Below, piece by piece: positions 24,501 through 33,320 of a stretch of 38,172 nt of DNA. The position numbers were made by a program, and so were the translations under genes. Positions within the stretch are counted from its first letter, which is position 1. The number at the start of each line of letters is the position of its first letter. Under the pieces are notes generated by a model. It saw only the letters and a program-made list of their open reading frames with translations. It did not search any database and was not told where the DNA came from. The stretch is from IMG/VR virus record IMGVR_UViG_3300025141_016189, positions 1-38,172 of that record; one strand, 5' to 3'. This DNA comes from a virus.

Positions 24501-25184
24501 TCAATTTCAGGCGGGATAAATCTCGTAAACTATACCCAGGAATTGGGACCAGTTACAGGAAGCGGTTTTGAAGCAAACAAGCTATTAATTAAAAATAGAC
24601 AAGTTTTTTATTCGCAGCTATCACCCAAATTTGATTTGGCACAATCTGACGAGAAAATTAGAGTAAGAAGCTATAAGTCTGCAGCTTTAATAGATGAAAG
24701 TACATATGCATCCTCAGCCCCGGTCTATGAAGTTAGAAAGTCTGAATCCCCCGATGATGATAATAGATTTTCAATTGAGTTTTCAGCTGTAAAAGCTCTA
24801 GATGATGATATTATGACATTATTTTCTAGTCTAATGTTTTTTGATAATGCTTTGGGTGATCCTAATCTTCTTTTTGATGAAATTTATCCTGATATTGAGC
24901 AGGCAAGAAAAGTTTATTTTAGAAGACTTTATGCAAAACCAGAGTTTAAAAACTACTACGAGATGTTTAGGTGGTTTAATAGCTCTTTTGGGTACATAGT
25001 CGAGCAACTTGTCCCTAGAAATACAAAATTTCTAGGAATAGATTTTGTATATGAGTCTCACCCTCTTGAAAGAAGTAAGTTTAGATATTTATTTGATGAT
25101 ATTTATCTTTTTTCAAAAGAGAGATCTTTTGATAGAGGCGATATTTTATTATCACAGTATGTTGGAACAATTAAGAAGTTTTAG
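21597..25184 (+). CDS. Large baseplate/tail protein: LamG domains around a tail-protein-I-like core
   Basis: A 1195-aa protein. Residues about 165-350 form a LamG/concanavalin-type domain (closing FSGSMDELRIFHKILSP at about 316-332). Residues about 480-615 resemble the phage tail protein I family: LLTSFLLIYGKAFDELKMVI, DKLLPHVAKYYGIDLPSLFS, then a helix ending LPYIKRTKGTVNSVKSTLRS. A second LamG-like region spans about 700-925 (TGQIGKIRFWSGALTKEQ). The C-terminus (VEQLVPRNTKFLGIDFVYES followed by HPLERSKF) recurs in large phage structural proteins. Tail protein I is the wedge subunit that links baseplate to fibres, so this is probably the gp7/gp10 counterpart. ATG directly follows the previous stop. 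Confidence 0.65.
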   Translation: MSTKSEKVIPKRPNLFSELRTRNAEPITFDEVTLKKLRDTNFFEEESFRYEPMGSGIKSTQELSVNYDKFENHVFFDSAQAKINIAFDKIINDFPFDGTRKQQESFFDNMTGYENHIFGNFPKHVGFLNFSGAIGLTPAGLAPKTDGNYIEVKDSKGSQFPTFSTVRDGNIAIEFQNNPFTFDYHLYVSPKANDCQIIFQKMLNSEKSVSIALSASSSPTTCDLIFGISSGSQKIFVSSSIPKGEFSHLTNIYDRGADNKAKIYLNGTQVATSSNSAEFNLSFNQASLYIASGSTFSVDASKMPDGEPNFIPKETFSGSMDELRIFHKILSPVFLKENAKKTIYASKDLKLYFKFNEASGTYKPSDAVLDSSGNSLHSLITNYKNVNRLTGSIENPMTQERSSLSPILFPDHYLVKNFNTRLLTSASRYDLVNPNIITKLVPPHMFLDGQQAQGFNHLQGKIFDPISGKSIPGSARLGSAQLLTSFLLIYGKAFDELKMVIDSISNFLHLDYDDFETAPDKLLPHVAKYYGIDLPSLFSNATIFEFIEGEDIGDVYGFAPKSLRQLQSDLWKRFLINLPYIKRTKGTVNSVKSTLRSFGINPDNLMTVREFGGPTKKSLSSLRKRKIKNLPLLDFSGSVKLSPGTEDYNGYFSEMPHIISPALTGSRVEPGYPPIQGDFVSKSPSMRNGISDNREDGLLTSGSFSYEAFYRYPENRQVNFRHPVTQSLARLLVTGSSIAKGAVVANLIALSGTSPTLSLYVRSSLVSGSEGMKLSLSGAQIFNGDPWYISFGRIRSDDVVTSVSESHLANPVSFVGSSSYFIRCSNAANGKIFKSYQSSKLFKDVGLTSAFENASLAHNVSGSIIALGSSSLGTYTGLFLSDTKLDFVKGFESDDRLKATATRFTGQIGKIRFWSGALTKEQSSEHTLDPSSIGSENPNIHYSYEAHNTGSWFRPRIDLQLEQPGISGSISGGINLVNYTQELGPVTGSGFEANKLLIKNRQVFYSQLSPKFDLAQSDEKIRVRSYKSAALIDESTYASSAPVYEVRKSESPDDDNRFSIEFSAVKALDDDIMTLFSSLMFFDNALGDPNLLFDEIYPDIEQARKVYFRRLYAKPEFKNYYEMFRWFNSSFGYIVEQLVPRNTKFLGIDFVYESHPLERSKFRYLFDDIYLFSKERSFDRGDILLSQYVGTIKKF

Positions 25185-25192
25185 AGTGAACA

Positions 25193-26059
25193 ATGCCAAT
25201 TAAACCGTTTATAGATAGACCAAAGATAGATTTAAATTATGAAGCACCTTCTCCTGTTGCAGTAATTACAACAGGGTCTGTAGCGTCGGGTGATATAACT
25301 CAATACCTTCAAGGTATAAGTGTAAAAACAAGTCAGCAAGCTTTTAAGAGACTCCTCCCGTTTTTAAGCTCCAATGGTTATCCCTCCTCAGTCAGAGATC
25401 CAATTGATCACTCAATGGAGAGAACAACATATGGAATGGTCCAGCTCTTTATAGATTCAGACGATGAAGTATCTATTATGCCCTATGATGATATAGCAAC
25501 GCTTAACGATCCTGTTAAATTTTTGCAAGATACAGGAATTACAGCATACCCACAAGTTATGCTTAGTCCAGAGTGGCTTAATCCCGGGATGATGAATGGT
25601 ATTATAGAACCACTAGAAGTAAGAGGTACTCTTCCAGGTACCTCTATTGACTCACCCTTTGTTGCACATACAATTAGAGGCAACTTTTATCCATCGCCAA
25701 TAGACTATACTTATAGGCAGATTACATATAGTGACGGATTCAATCTTACACCACCTTTTATTGATAGTCAGGATTCTACATTAAAAAATTCAGCTATTAA
25801 AATTCATGCAGAGGGAATTGGTGATTTTGGAACTAAGCCTATTGAGCCATTTACTGATGGAACTGTAAATACACTATCTAATAATCTTATGGTTCAAAGA
25901 GAATCAATCTTTAACGATTTTACAGGTGTGGGAATAATTTCTAAGAAGGCATCATCAACTTTTGATCATGAGCCACAGAGGTCTGTGGGTCTAGGGAAAT
26001 CAGGAATAAGAAATTTTCCTGGTATTGATTCAATAGCCTTCGGAGGATTGTTAAGGTAA
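25193..26059 (+). CDS. Baseplate-region structural protein, unknown
   Basis: A 288-aa, proline- and serine-rich protein with no recognised family. It has a short N-terminal helix region with DITQYLQGISVKTSQQAFKR, a central region rich in beta-turns and aromatic residues (MLSPEWLNPGMMNGIIEPLE, FYPSPIDYTYRQITYSDGF) and a C-terminal tail (RNFPGIDSIAFGGLLR). It lies between two LamG proteins and ends one base into the next ATG, so it is translated with them. Probably a connector in the outer baseplate; alternative roles cannot be excluded. Confidence 0.55.
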   Translation: MPIKPFIDRPKIDLNYEAPSPVAVITTGSVASGDITQYLQGISVKTSQQAFKRLLPFLSSNGYPSSVRDPIDHSMERTTYGMVQLFIDSDDEVSIMPYDDIATLNDPVKFLQDTGITAYPQVMLSPEWLNPGMMNGIIEPLEVRGTLPGTSIDSPFVAHTIRGNFYPSPIDYTYRQITYSDGFNLTPPFIDSQDSTLKNSAIKIHAEGIGDFGTKPIEPFTDGTVNTLSNNLMVQRESIFNDFTGVGIISKKASSTFDHEPQRSVGLGKSGIRNFPGIDSIAFGGLLR

Positions 26060-29000
26060 TGCCAGTATATGAAAAGATAGACGGGTATACTCTCAACGCA
26101 CCATTCGTAGCCGGTGGGGGTATCTATACGGCAGCAGATGCTGCAAGACTTATTATGTGGGCAAGGTTTAAATCTACACCTATAGATGAAAAGAGTAGTC
26201 TAACTCTAACGTATGATGCCGGATCAGGCTCTCCAGCTAGCCTTCTTAATCTTCCTATTCCAAACAGGGCAGTATCTAGAGTAGAAGACCTTCCAGTAGC
26301 AAGATTTGACAGTTCAAGCGCATCACTCAAGATAGCAGCCAATACAACTTTGCAGTTTGGCGCACCTGTACCAGGTGCCTCTACTGATAAACCGTTTACA
26401 CTCGCTACGTGGATAAAAGTAGATCAGGCCGGAGCAGGTGCAGGCCAGCCTATCTTTACAATGACCGGTGCATCTGGAACACAGTTCGCAATTTATATCC
26501 AGTATGTAATTTATTCAGACAATGAAGCCAAGATCCAAGTTTCCTTGCAAGATACTGTGAATGGTGGAATTAGGGTGGTAGGGTTTAACTGGAAGCACCC
26601 GACTCAGATTGATGAAATTCTATCACCCAATTGGCAGCACATTGCTTTCACTTTTTCTGGTAAGATCTCTGACCCTGACTATGGCTTTAAGGTCTACTCT
26701 AACGGAAAAAGACTTCTATCGACTGCTCAAACGGCAACCGGGACCTATGTGGGAATGGCAATTAACACAGCAAATAACGTTTCTCGAGTCGGATCACACT
26801 TGGGAGGCACGCCATCCTCATCCGCATCTTTTTCTGAGTTTTGTGCTTGGGGTAGCGATCTCTCACACAGTGCAATAAAAGCACTTTACTCAATGACAGC
26901 GGGTAGGTACACAGCAAAGTCAGGCATCATATCACTTCCCAATAGAGTTCGACTGAGAGAGGTTGATTCTCTAACAGGATCTTATGCGCCTTATGCTAGG
27001 ACAACAGGTGCTTGGGGTACAAAGAAGGGGACTGGTCCTTCAACATTTAACGATGGTCTAATACAAATATTTAAAAATCCTGGCGGCACAGCTGATGAAC
27101 CTGTAATAACTTTCCCCCTTGTCAATACAGAGGAGCAGATAGAACTCCAAGATGTAAAAAATTTAATAGCAACCCCTAACCAAAACTCAAGCCTGAAAGT
27201 TTACTGGCAACCTACAAACGACAGTAGTCCGGCTACAAAGGGTCCTACGCCAGCAGTTTCAACAATGGGGACTAGAAAAATTGTTAACTACGGGATGGAT
27301 TTTGAACCATTTGATGAGGCTCGATTACTTCTCGGTCCAAAAGATAATGCATTCTATGCATCTGGCACTACAAGAAGCACATATCCCGGGTACAGTTCGC
27401 CACTTCGTGACAAGATTGCAATTTCAATACCAATTAACAATAGCGCAGAAAAATATATAACAAGATATAGCAATAGAGATCTGTATATTGACAAAGAAGG
27501 CCTATTTCCCACAGAGGGATTCCACAATACAGGATTTTCATATTACAACTTCTCAGATAAAAAGTGGGAGGATAAAGGGCTATACGATGATACATGCATG
27601 TTTTACCGCTCAGACTGGCTCGTCCCCACATGGGCTGGATCTCCTTTTGTATCAACACCATCATTTTCACCCATAGGATTGGGAACTAAGATTGGAAAAA
27701 ATACAGGAAACTGGGGCGGCCGATGGGCAACAATGACCCAGGGCGGATCCTGGCCCAAGATGCAACAATTTAAAATGTCTGATCATATGGGTGTTGTAGT
27801 AGACTCACCAGCAGACCCGACAATGGCATCAGTTACCATGGATCCTTACGGTATCTTGACAGCATCATTAATGTATGATAAAATTGGTGCAGCTACATCA
27901 GCAGGGCTGGCTCCCTGGCATGAGAGATACCATGCAACAGGTTCCCAGGTTGCCGCCATGAATCAGTGGCTGACAGAGGATTTCCTTCTAGAAAAGGCGG
28001 TTATTGAGATACCAGTTATTGTTCAAAGAATGCGAGGCGGACGGGCATCAATTGGAAATCAGGCCATCGTAGAGCTTTCAGGTGCACCTCCAGGCGGAAC
28101 ACCATCTATTCCATCCTCAACAACAGCACAGCCTACAGGAATGGGAAGATTTTATGGATCTTGTCGAGATATTGATAACTATACTTTCTTTCTTTATAGG
28201 CAGCGTAGAAATAATCAAGCTGTTATTGATAGTCCAAATGATGTAACAGGGTCTACCAGGGAGTTAATAGCTAGTGGTTGTGCTTCATTTTATAATAGCA
28301 GAGCTTTTTCGGGAAGAGTGCCATCACTAGTAAGTGAAAGAGGCCTCCCACATGGCCCATCTTTTTCTCATGATTTTAATATAGCGTCAGGTTGCCTGCA
28401 TACAGATAACCCAACAGATATAATTGCATCATTTACGGGAACAATTAGAATTGAGATGGAAGCAGCTATAGCAAATTCTCAGTTTTTGGGTGCTAGTAGG
28501 TTTCCCGTTCTTGGAATCTCTTCTTCAACCCCTAGTCGACCAGCAGAACCTTTATGGTTTGGCTACACAAGCGTTGCAACACAAGATTTTTGGAACGGGG
28601 GTGTGACTATGCCGTCTGCAAGCGTTGAAGCTAACTCTGGATATACACTATTTGGTCCAATAAACGGTATGGGCAAAGTTCCAGGAAACTTTTTTACAGG
28701 AGGCGCAAATTTCTCATTAGCTGCAGGCCTTGCCCCCTACGCATCAAGAGGAAGTCTTAACTCATTTATTCAACTTGGTGAAATTAATACAGCGGGAAAT
28801 CCTCAAATAAGCACTAGCCCAAGATCGCTGATAGACAATCCAGGGTTTGGCCAGAGATATCTCGGGCCAGATTTAGTAAGTGCTACATACAATCTATCGG
28901 GATCTGGCGGGATGGTGATTGATGAAAGCAAGGCAGGTGTTCTTGGTTATACAAATGGAGGATTTGCATACCCTATCTTTACAGGCGCCAGGCCAGTATC

Positions 29001-30786
29001 ACAGATATCACCTTATCTTCTAAAGCCAGAAGATGAGCTTGTACTGGGAATTGATGCTGGTATTTCTATGATTCCCTCTTCCGGAACTTTGAACTGGGCA
29101 ATGGGCGGTCTCAATAATTTTGGAATGGGTGTAGATGCAGGTGTCCACCTTGGAATGGCACAAAGCTCTGCTTCACATTTAAACTCAGTTGGACTCGGCC
29201 CAGCTGGCGGAGAGATATTTGGTGAAATGTCTGGATCCTTCATGAAAATATTGCAAGGAGATGCTAAGATAACACTATTTGGATCCCAGGTTAGAAAGAA
29301 CAAGGAGGTGTTATTTGAAACCAATCAAAATCTTACTTCAGATGCAATTCATGAAGCAATCGGTGATGATAGAGTATTAGATCAATTTGACATTGCGTCT
29401 AGAATGGACCTCTCTGGAACATATGTTGATAGACTTTTTGCAGGCACAATGAATATACCAAGGGTAGATTCTGGGCCCCACAAGGGTGCTATAACATCTT
29501 CGATAAATGTGGCAAATGGTTTTACCAATGAGGGTAACGGATTTAACTATGTCGGGACAAGTTTTATATTTGGAAATACAGGAAATATTAGAAGATGTGT
29601 AGGATTATTTTCAAGAAACTGGACAAGCCTTGGTTCGCAAGATCTCTCCGCAGGTAAAGCTGTAAGAACGGGCACCCTTCCGTCTCCTAACATTTTTTCG
29701 CCTAATAGCCTTAGGTCAATTGGTACACCTCCAAGATCTTGGCCTTCATCAACAACTGGTGTTGGAAGTGCATATCAGACAAATGGATCTATCTTGAATG
29801 ATAGATTTAATGTAAGCAATATGCGCACTTCAATCTTGGGAGATGGGAGTAATAATAAAAGTAACGTAGCACTCCAGAGATTTATAACTATCCCATCAAT
29901 GGGGAAAACTTACTATGATAGTATGGCACCGGATATAGGGCACTATTGTGATAGACAGTCCAATCCTGCTCATGAACAGTTTTATGCACTGAAGACTAGA
30001 AATGTTTGGCCCCCTGTCTTTCCTATTCTTGGGGGCGGTCCAGCACCTGAAAAACCTACAAATCTGACACCGCAGTGGCAGGTCTGGGCGTATCCACCAG
30101 TTTCAGGTGTTTTTCCATATCCCTACGAGGGAAATCCCGGAAGACATCTTGACCAGAGAGTGTTTATACGTGCTTTATCAACTGTCCAAGGAACTCCTGC
30201 TGCCGCCAACATTATGTTTGAAGCTGGGCCGGTCTTCGGTGGTAGGACAGCCCGGATGGTTCTCTTTTCAAGAGGTATTAACTTTACCTTCTATCATCAA
30301 GGCGCAAAGGTGGTCGCCTCGATCTTAGGACATGTTACTGGAGCAAATGGCCCAAGATTTGGAATGATAAGCCCGGTAAATAAAAATCCCACAGCAGTCT
30401 TTAGAAGGGATAGGTACGGGCAATATCGAGACATGCTTGAGCAGCAACCCGACACAAAGTACTACAACACGCTAGAAACACTTGCGGTTGCAGGAAAAGA
30501 TTCTAGATATCTAGCAGTCAGGAGTGAATTGCCAGGTATTCAGGATAGCCCAGTTCAGGTTAGATTTGTTGATATTGAAAATGGGTCAGTAATAGTTAAT
30601 CCTTATTCTACAAATTCTACTAATTTTAGCAATGAGTATACAGCCTCAATTCCTTTTGGAGATCACGGCGGAGGAACACCTCGACTTATTAGGTTTATAC
30701 CATTAGATACAACCGTATGGTATGAATTCGGCTCAGGAACCCCGTTTATGGGCTTTGGTGGCACTGGGGGCCACAGTGGACCGTAG
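26059..30786 (+). CDS. Giant baseplate/tail adhesin-like protein with LamG domain
   Basis: At 1575 aa the longest gene here. Residues about 108-275 form a LamG-like jelly roll: DKPFTLATWIKVDQAGAG, then NWQHIAFTFSGKISDPD, KVYSNGKRLLST and SFSEFCAWGSDLSHSAIKAL. The rest is a long, glycine-, serine- and aromatic-rich beta protein without a family I can name; proline-rich turns such as APPGGTPSIPSSTTAQPTG and PAPEKPTNLTPQWQVWAYPP suggest domain boundaries. It has no membrane helix. LamG domains bind sugars, so host recognition or contact with surface glycan is the likely function. Its base composition is slightly richer in GC than its upstream neighbours. The stop is followed by 49 nt. Confidence 0.6.
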   Translation: MPVYEKIDGYTLNAPFVAGGGIYTAADAARLIMWARFKSTPIDEKSSLTLTYDAGSGSPASLLNLPIPNRAVSRVEDLPVARFDSSSASLKIAANTTLQFGAPVPGASTDKPFTLATWIKVDQAGAGAGQPIFTMTGASGTQFAIYIQYVIYSDNEAKIQVSLQDTVNGGIRVVGFNWKHPTQIDEILSPNWQHIAFTFSGKISDPDYGFKVYSNGKRLLSTAQTATGTYVGMAINTANNVSRVGSHLGGTPSSSASFSEFCAWGSDLSHSAIKALYSMTAGRYTAKSGIISLPNRVRLREVDSLTGSYAPYARTTGAWGTKKGTGPSTFNDGLIQIFKNPGGTADEPVITFPLVNTEEQIELQDVKNLIATPNQNSSLKVYWQPTNDSSPATKGPTPAVSTMGTRKIVNYGMDFEPFDEARLLLGPKDNAFYASGTTRSTYPGYSSPLRDKIAISIPINNSAEKYITRYSNRDLYIDKEGLFPTEGFHNTGFSYYNFSDKKWEDKGLYDDTCMFYRSDWLVPTWAGSPFVSTPSFSPIGLGTKIGKNTGNWGGRWATMTQGGSWPKMQQFKMSDHMGVVVDSPADPTMASVTMDPYGILTASLMYDKIGAATSAGLAPWHERYHATGSQVAAMNQWLTEDFLLEKAVIEIPVIVQRMRGGRASIGNQAIVELSGAPPGGTPSIPSSTTAQPTGMGRFYGSCRDIDNYTFFLYRQRRNNQAVIDSPNDVTGSTRELIASGCASFYNSRAFSGRVPSLVSERGLPHGPSFSHDFNIASGCLHTDNPTDIIASFTGTIRIEMEAAIANSQFLGASRFPVLGISSSTPSRPAEPLWFGYTSVATQDFWNGGVTMPSASVEANSGYTLFGPINGMGKVPGNFFTGGANFSLAAGLAPYASRGSLNSFIQLGEINTAGNPQISTSPRSLIDNPGFGQRYLGPDLVSATYNLSGSGGMVIDESKAGVLGYTNGGFAYPIFTGARPVSQISPYLLKPEDELVLGIDAGISMIPSSGTLNWAMGGLNNFGMGVDAGVHLGMAQSSASHLNSVGLGPAGGEIFGEMSGSFMKILQGDAKITLFGSQVRKNKEVLFETNQNLTSDAIHEAIGDDRVLDQFDIASRMDLSGTYVDRLFAGTMNIPRVDSGPHKGAITSSINVANGFTNEGNGFNYVGTSFIFGNTGNIRRCVGLFSRNWTSLGSQDLSAGKAVRTGTLPSPNIFSPNSLRSIGTPPRSWPSSTTGVGSAYQTNGSILNDRFNVSNMRTSILGDGSNNKSNVALQRFITIPSMGKTYYDSMAPDIGHYCDRQSNPAHEQFYALKTRNVWPPVFPILGGGPAPEKPTNLTPQWQVWAYPPVSGVFPYPYEGNPGRHLDQRVFIRALSTVQGTPAAANIMFEAGPVFGGRTARMVLFSRGINFTFYHQGAKVVASILGHVTGANGPRFGMISPVNKNPTAVFRRDRYGQYRDMLEQQPDTKYYNTLETLAVAGKDSRYLAVRSELPGIQDSPVQVRFVDIENGSVIVNPYSTNSTNFSNEYTASIPFGDHGGGTPRLIRFIPLDTTVWYEFGSGTPFMGFGGTGGHSGP

Positions 30787-30835
30787 GCTATAGATATGCT
30801 TATTAGGGAATGTTCTAAAGTATTGAGAGGGAAAA

Positions 30836-33313
30836 TTGTCAAAAGTTAGAAAAACTAAAATCAGACAAACTGACGTAATAGTTGGCCGCGAAAAAGGTAC
30901 CAATTTTATAAGCAGTGTAATTTTTCCAAATAGGACAGAAATAGGTCTCAATAATCCAGAATTTACTCAGGGATTTCAGGTATACGGAGATGCCTCTATC
31001 AGCGGATCACTTGTTCTTTCTGCTGACGGCTATATTAACTTTGGCAAACAAAGTACTTCAGATGCATATGGTTTTAGAGATAGTAACGGAACTATGCAGT
31101 TTCGAAATAAGCCAGGCGGTCAATCGACATCCTGGACTAATATTGGCAGTGGTGGAAGCGGCAGCCCAGGGGGCTCAAATACACAGGTTCAGTTTAATGA
31201 TAGTGGTTCTTTTGGAGCTGATGCTACATTTGTATTTGAAAAAGCTACTGAGACATTGACAATTGGCTCAACAGGTCTCGGGTCTGATAAAGGAATTGTT
31301 AAAGTTTATGATACAATATCTGGTACAATCCATCATACTGCCGGAGGACTTTCGTATCTTGTCGGAGGGGCAAATGTAACTGTTGCATCTTCTTCAAATG
31401 GTCAGATAACAATTTCAGGCGGCGCGGGTATAACAGCAGTATCTGGATCAACGTCTGTTAGCAATATTGACAATATAGATTTTAGTAAGCTTGGATTATT
31501 ACAAAATCTTGGCTCTGGGGACATTGCTATAAGCGGAACAATTGGGGAGGCAGAGGATGGAACATATACAGACGGATTATTTACTGACTTTTCGCCAGGT
31601 ACACTTGTTGGAACAGCAATTGATAGATTTAATGAAGTTTTAAAGGGTCTTGCTCCAGGAGCAGCACCCTCACTTGATGATATGGATTCTAATGATACAG
31701 GAGCAGATGCAAAGTTATCATTTGGATCATCCCAGTCAATAAGCGGATATATAAATGCGCAGCCCTCAACACTTTCATCACCATCGTCTAACTTGTCAGA
31801 TGTTAATATTAACGGAAGCTATAGTTCATCAACTGTTAGCAATGATATTAGGTCTGCATGCTTTGCTGGATCAACAGCTATTGAAGGAACACTAAATGAA
31901 GATATTTCAGCTGATGGGTCGAACTATCCTGCAAACTCTTTTGGCAACGGTGATCAGGGAACATTAAGCTTATTTGTCAATAACAATGTAAGTGCGATAC
32001 ATTCAGCCGACCTTTCTTCTTTCGGATCAGGAAACTCGCTAAACGGAAATGGTAGCGGGTTTATTAGCCTAAGTGCAGCAGATCCGGCACATTTTGCAGA
32101 TGGCAGTGAGTTTGCTACTTTTAAACATAGAACCGGTTCGTTTCGTGTTGCGACCTCAGATCAGCGAAATGGCTGGAACTACGCAAGAGTAACACATGTT
32201 GTAGGGTCGCTAACCTCTTCGTGTAATTATGTTGAATGGGTAAACGATAGCAATAGTAATGCATTGGCAGCAGCTGGGTCAGCTCTGGATACACTTTCTA
32301 TGACAGGCCTAAGTACACTATCAGGTGTGAGATACAATACAGGAGGAACAGCACAGTATCGTGTAAGAGTATCAAATGCATATAAGAATGTATATTCTAC
32401 AAATAATGTAACATTCAATGGTGCTAACTGCACAGTCCCAGCGCAGGCCTTTCCTTCTATAAACTATGGAGGAGGCGAGAATGAAAATAAACTCTTGCAT
32501 ATTACTGGCTCTGCAACAATTAATGCAGATCCAATATTAAATGAGTCAATCACAGTCAGTGTAAACGTCCCTCATCCTCTGAAATCTAATATCTCTGCCG
32601 GAGGTTCACAGTCCATAGCAGGGATATTACTTTATAATTTGAGCAACACATCGACAGTAGTAAAGGAAACTTTTCTCCAGGAGATTTATAGGAAAATCTC
32701 TGGAAGCTATGGGGCTCAGGGTGATGTAACTAGCAATAGTAATAACTGGAATTCTGCTTATCATATGAGCGGAACAAATACAGGGCACACTGATGGTCTT
32801 ATGTTTTATAACAGCAGACTTAGGGCCCCGAGACAGGGAGCAAATAGCGGAGACTTTCGAAACTCTTCTGACGGTGGATCAATTACTAACGGACCCTCTG
32901 ATAATGTAAACTATAGCGGGATTACATCGGGAACTAGAACATTCTATAGATATTTTCAAAATAATTCTGGCGGTGCCAAAACAGATTTTAGCTTAGCAAT
33001 AAATGGATCAGGGACAATAGTCTCACAAGGTACAAATCTAGGAACAGGAAATATTTCAGTTCTTGTCAAACTTCCTACAACTTCTGCAAATCAGTCTACC
33101 GGATGGATGGATCTTGCACTACCTTTTTCAACGGGGCAGACAGTAGATGGTTCTGGATGTCTTAATGGATCACTTGATAGTTCGCTTAATGCTACGAATA
33201 GTGCAACTTTTGGAACAGTTTTTGCTGACTCAAATGAATATATTATGATAAAAGTAGAGGCAAATGCTTCTTTTACAGGTAATATAAATAGTATTACCCT
33301 TACATGGTTATGA
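30836..33313 (+). CDS. Tail-fibre-like protein
   Basis: An 825-aa protein from TTG 30836, preceded by GAGAGGG. Around residue 115-145 the text SNTQVQFNDSGSFGADATFV followed by TETLTIG is a repeat motif shared by many phage fibre proteins. GGLSYLVGGANVTVASSSNG (about 172-191) recurs in the next gene. The C-terminal 250 residues (HTDGLMFYNSRLRAPRQG, then TSANQSTGWMDLALPFSTG and SITLTWL) look like the receptor-binding end of marine phage fibres. The N-terminus (RKTKIRQTDVIVGREKG) probably attaches to the baseplate. Probably trimeric. A perfect TATAAATA near its 3' end may serve the next gene. Confidence 0.68.
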   Translation: MSKVRKTKIRQTDVIVGREKGTNFISSVIFPNRTEIGLNNPEFTQGFQVYGDASISGSLVLSADGYINFGKQSTSDAYGFRDSNGTMQFRNKPGGQSTSWTNIGSGGSGSPGGSNTQVQFNDSGSFGADATFVFEKATETLTIGSTGLGSDKGIVKVYDTISGTIHHTAGGLSYLVGGANVTVASSSNGQITISGGAGITAVSGSTSVSNIDNIDFSKLGLLQNLGSGDIAISGTIGEAEDGTYTDGLFTDFSPGTLVGTAIDRFNEVLKGLAPGAAPSLDDMDSNDTGADAKLSFGSSQSISGYINAQPSTLSSPSSNLSDVNINGSYSSSTVSNDIRSACFAGSTAIEGTLNEDISADGSNYPANSFGNGDQGTLSLFVNNNVSAIHSADLSSFGSGNSLNGNGSGFISLSAADPAHFADGSEFATFKHRTGSFRVATSDQRNGWNYARVTHVVGSLTSSCNYVEWVNDSNSNALAAAGSALDTLSMTGLSTLSGVRYNTGGTAQYRVRVSNAYKNVYSTNNVTFNGANCTVPAQAFPSINYGGGENENKLLHITGSATINADPILNESITVSVNVPHPLKSNISAGGSQSIAGILLYNLSNTSTVVKETFLQEIYRKISGSYGAQGDVTSNSNNWNSAYHMSGTNTGHTDGLMFYNSRLRAPRQGANSGDFRNSSDGGSITNGPSDNVNYSGITSGTRTFYRYFQNNSGGAKTDFSLAINGSGTIVSQGTNLGTGNISVLVKLPTTSANQSTGWMDLALPFSTGQTVDGSGCLNGSLDSSLNATNSATFGTVFADSNEYIMIKVEANASFTGNINSITLTWL
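33283..33290 (+). promoter_or_regulatory. Candidate late promoter TATAAATA inside the fibre gene's 3' end
   Basis: Exact T4 late consensus, 30 nt before the GTG at 33321. The same octamer also occurs inside genes near 19365 and 21185, away from any gene start, so chance is a real alternative. Recorded for its position only. Confidence 0.25.
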
Positions 33314-33320
33314 GGTTATA

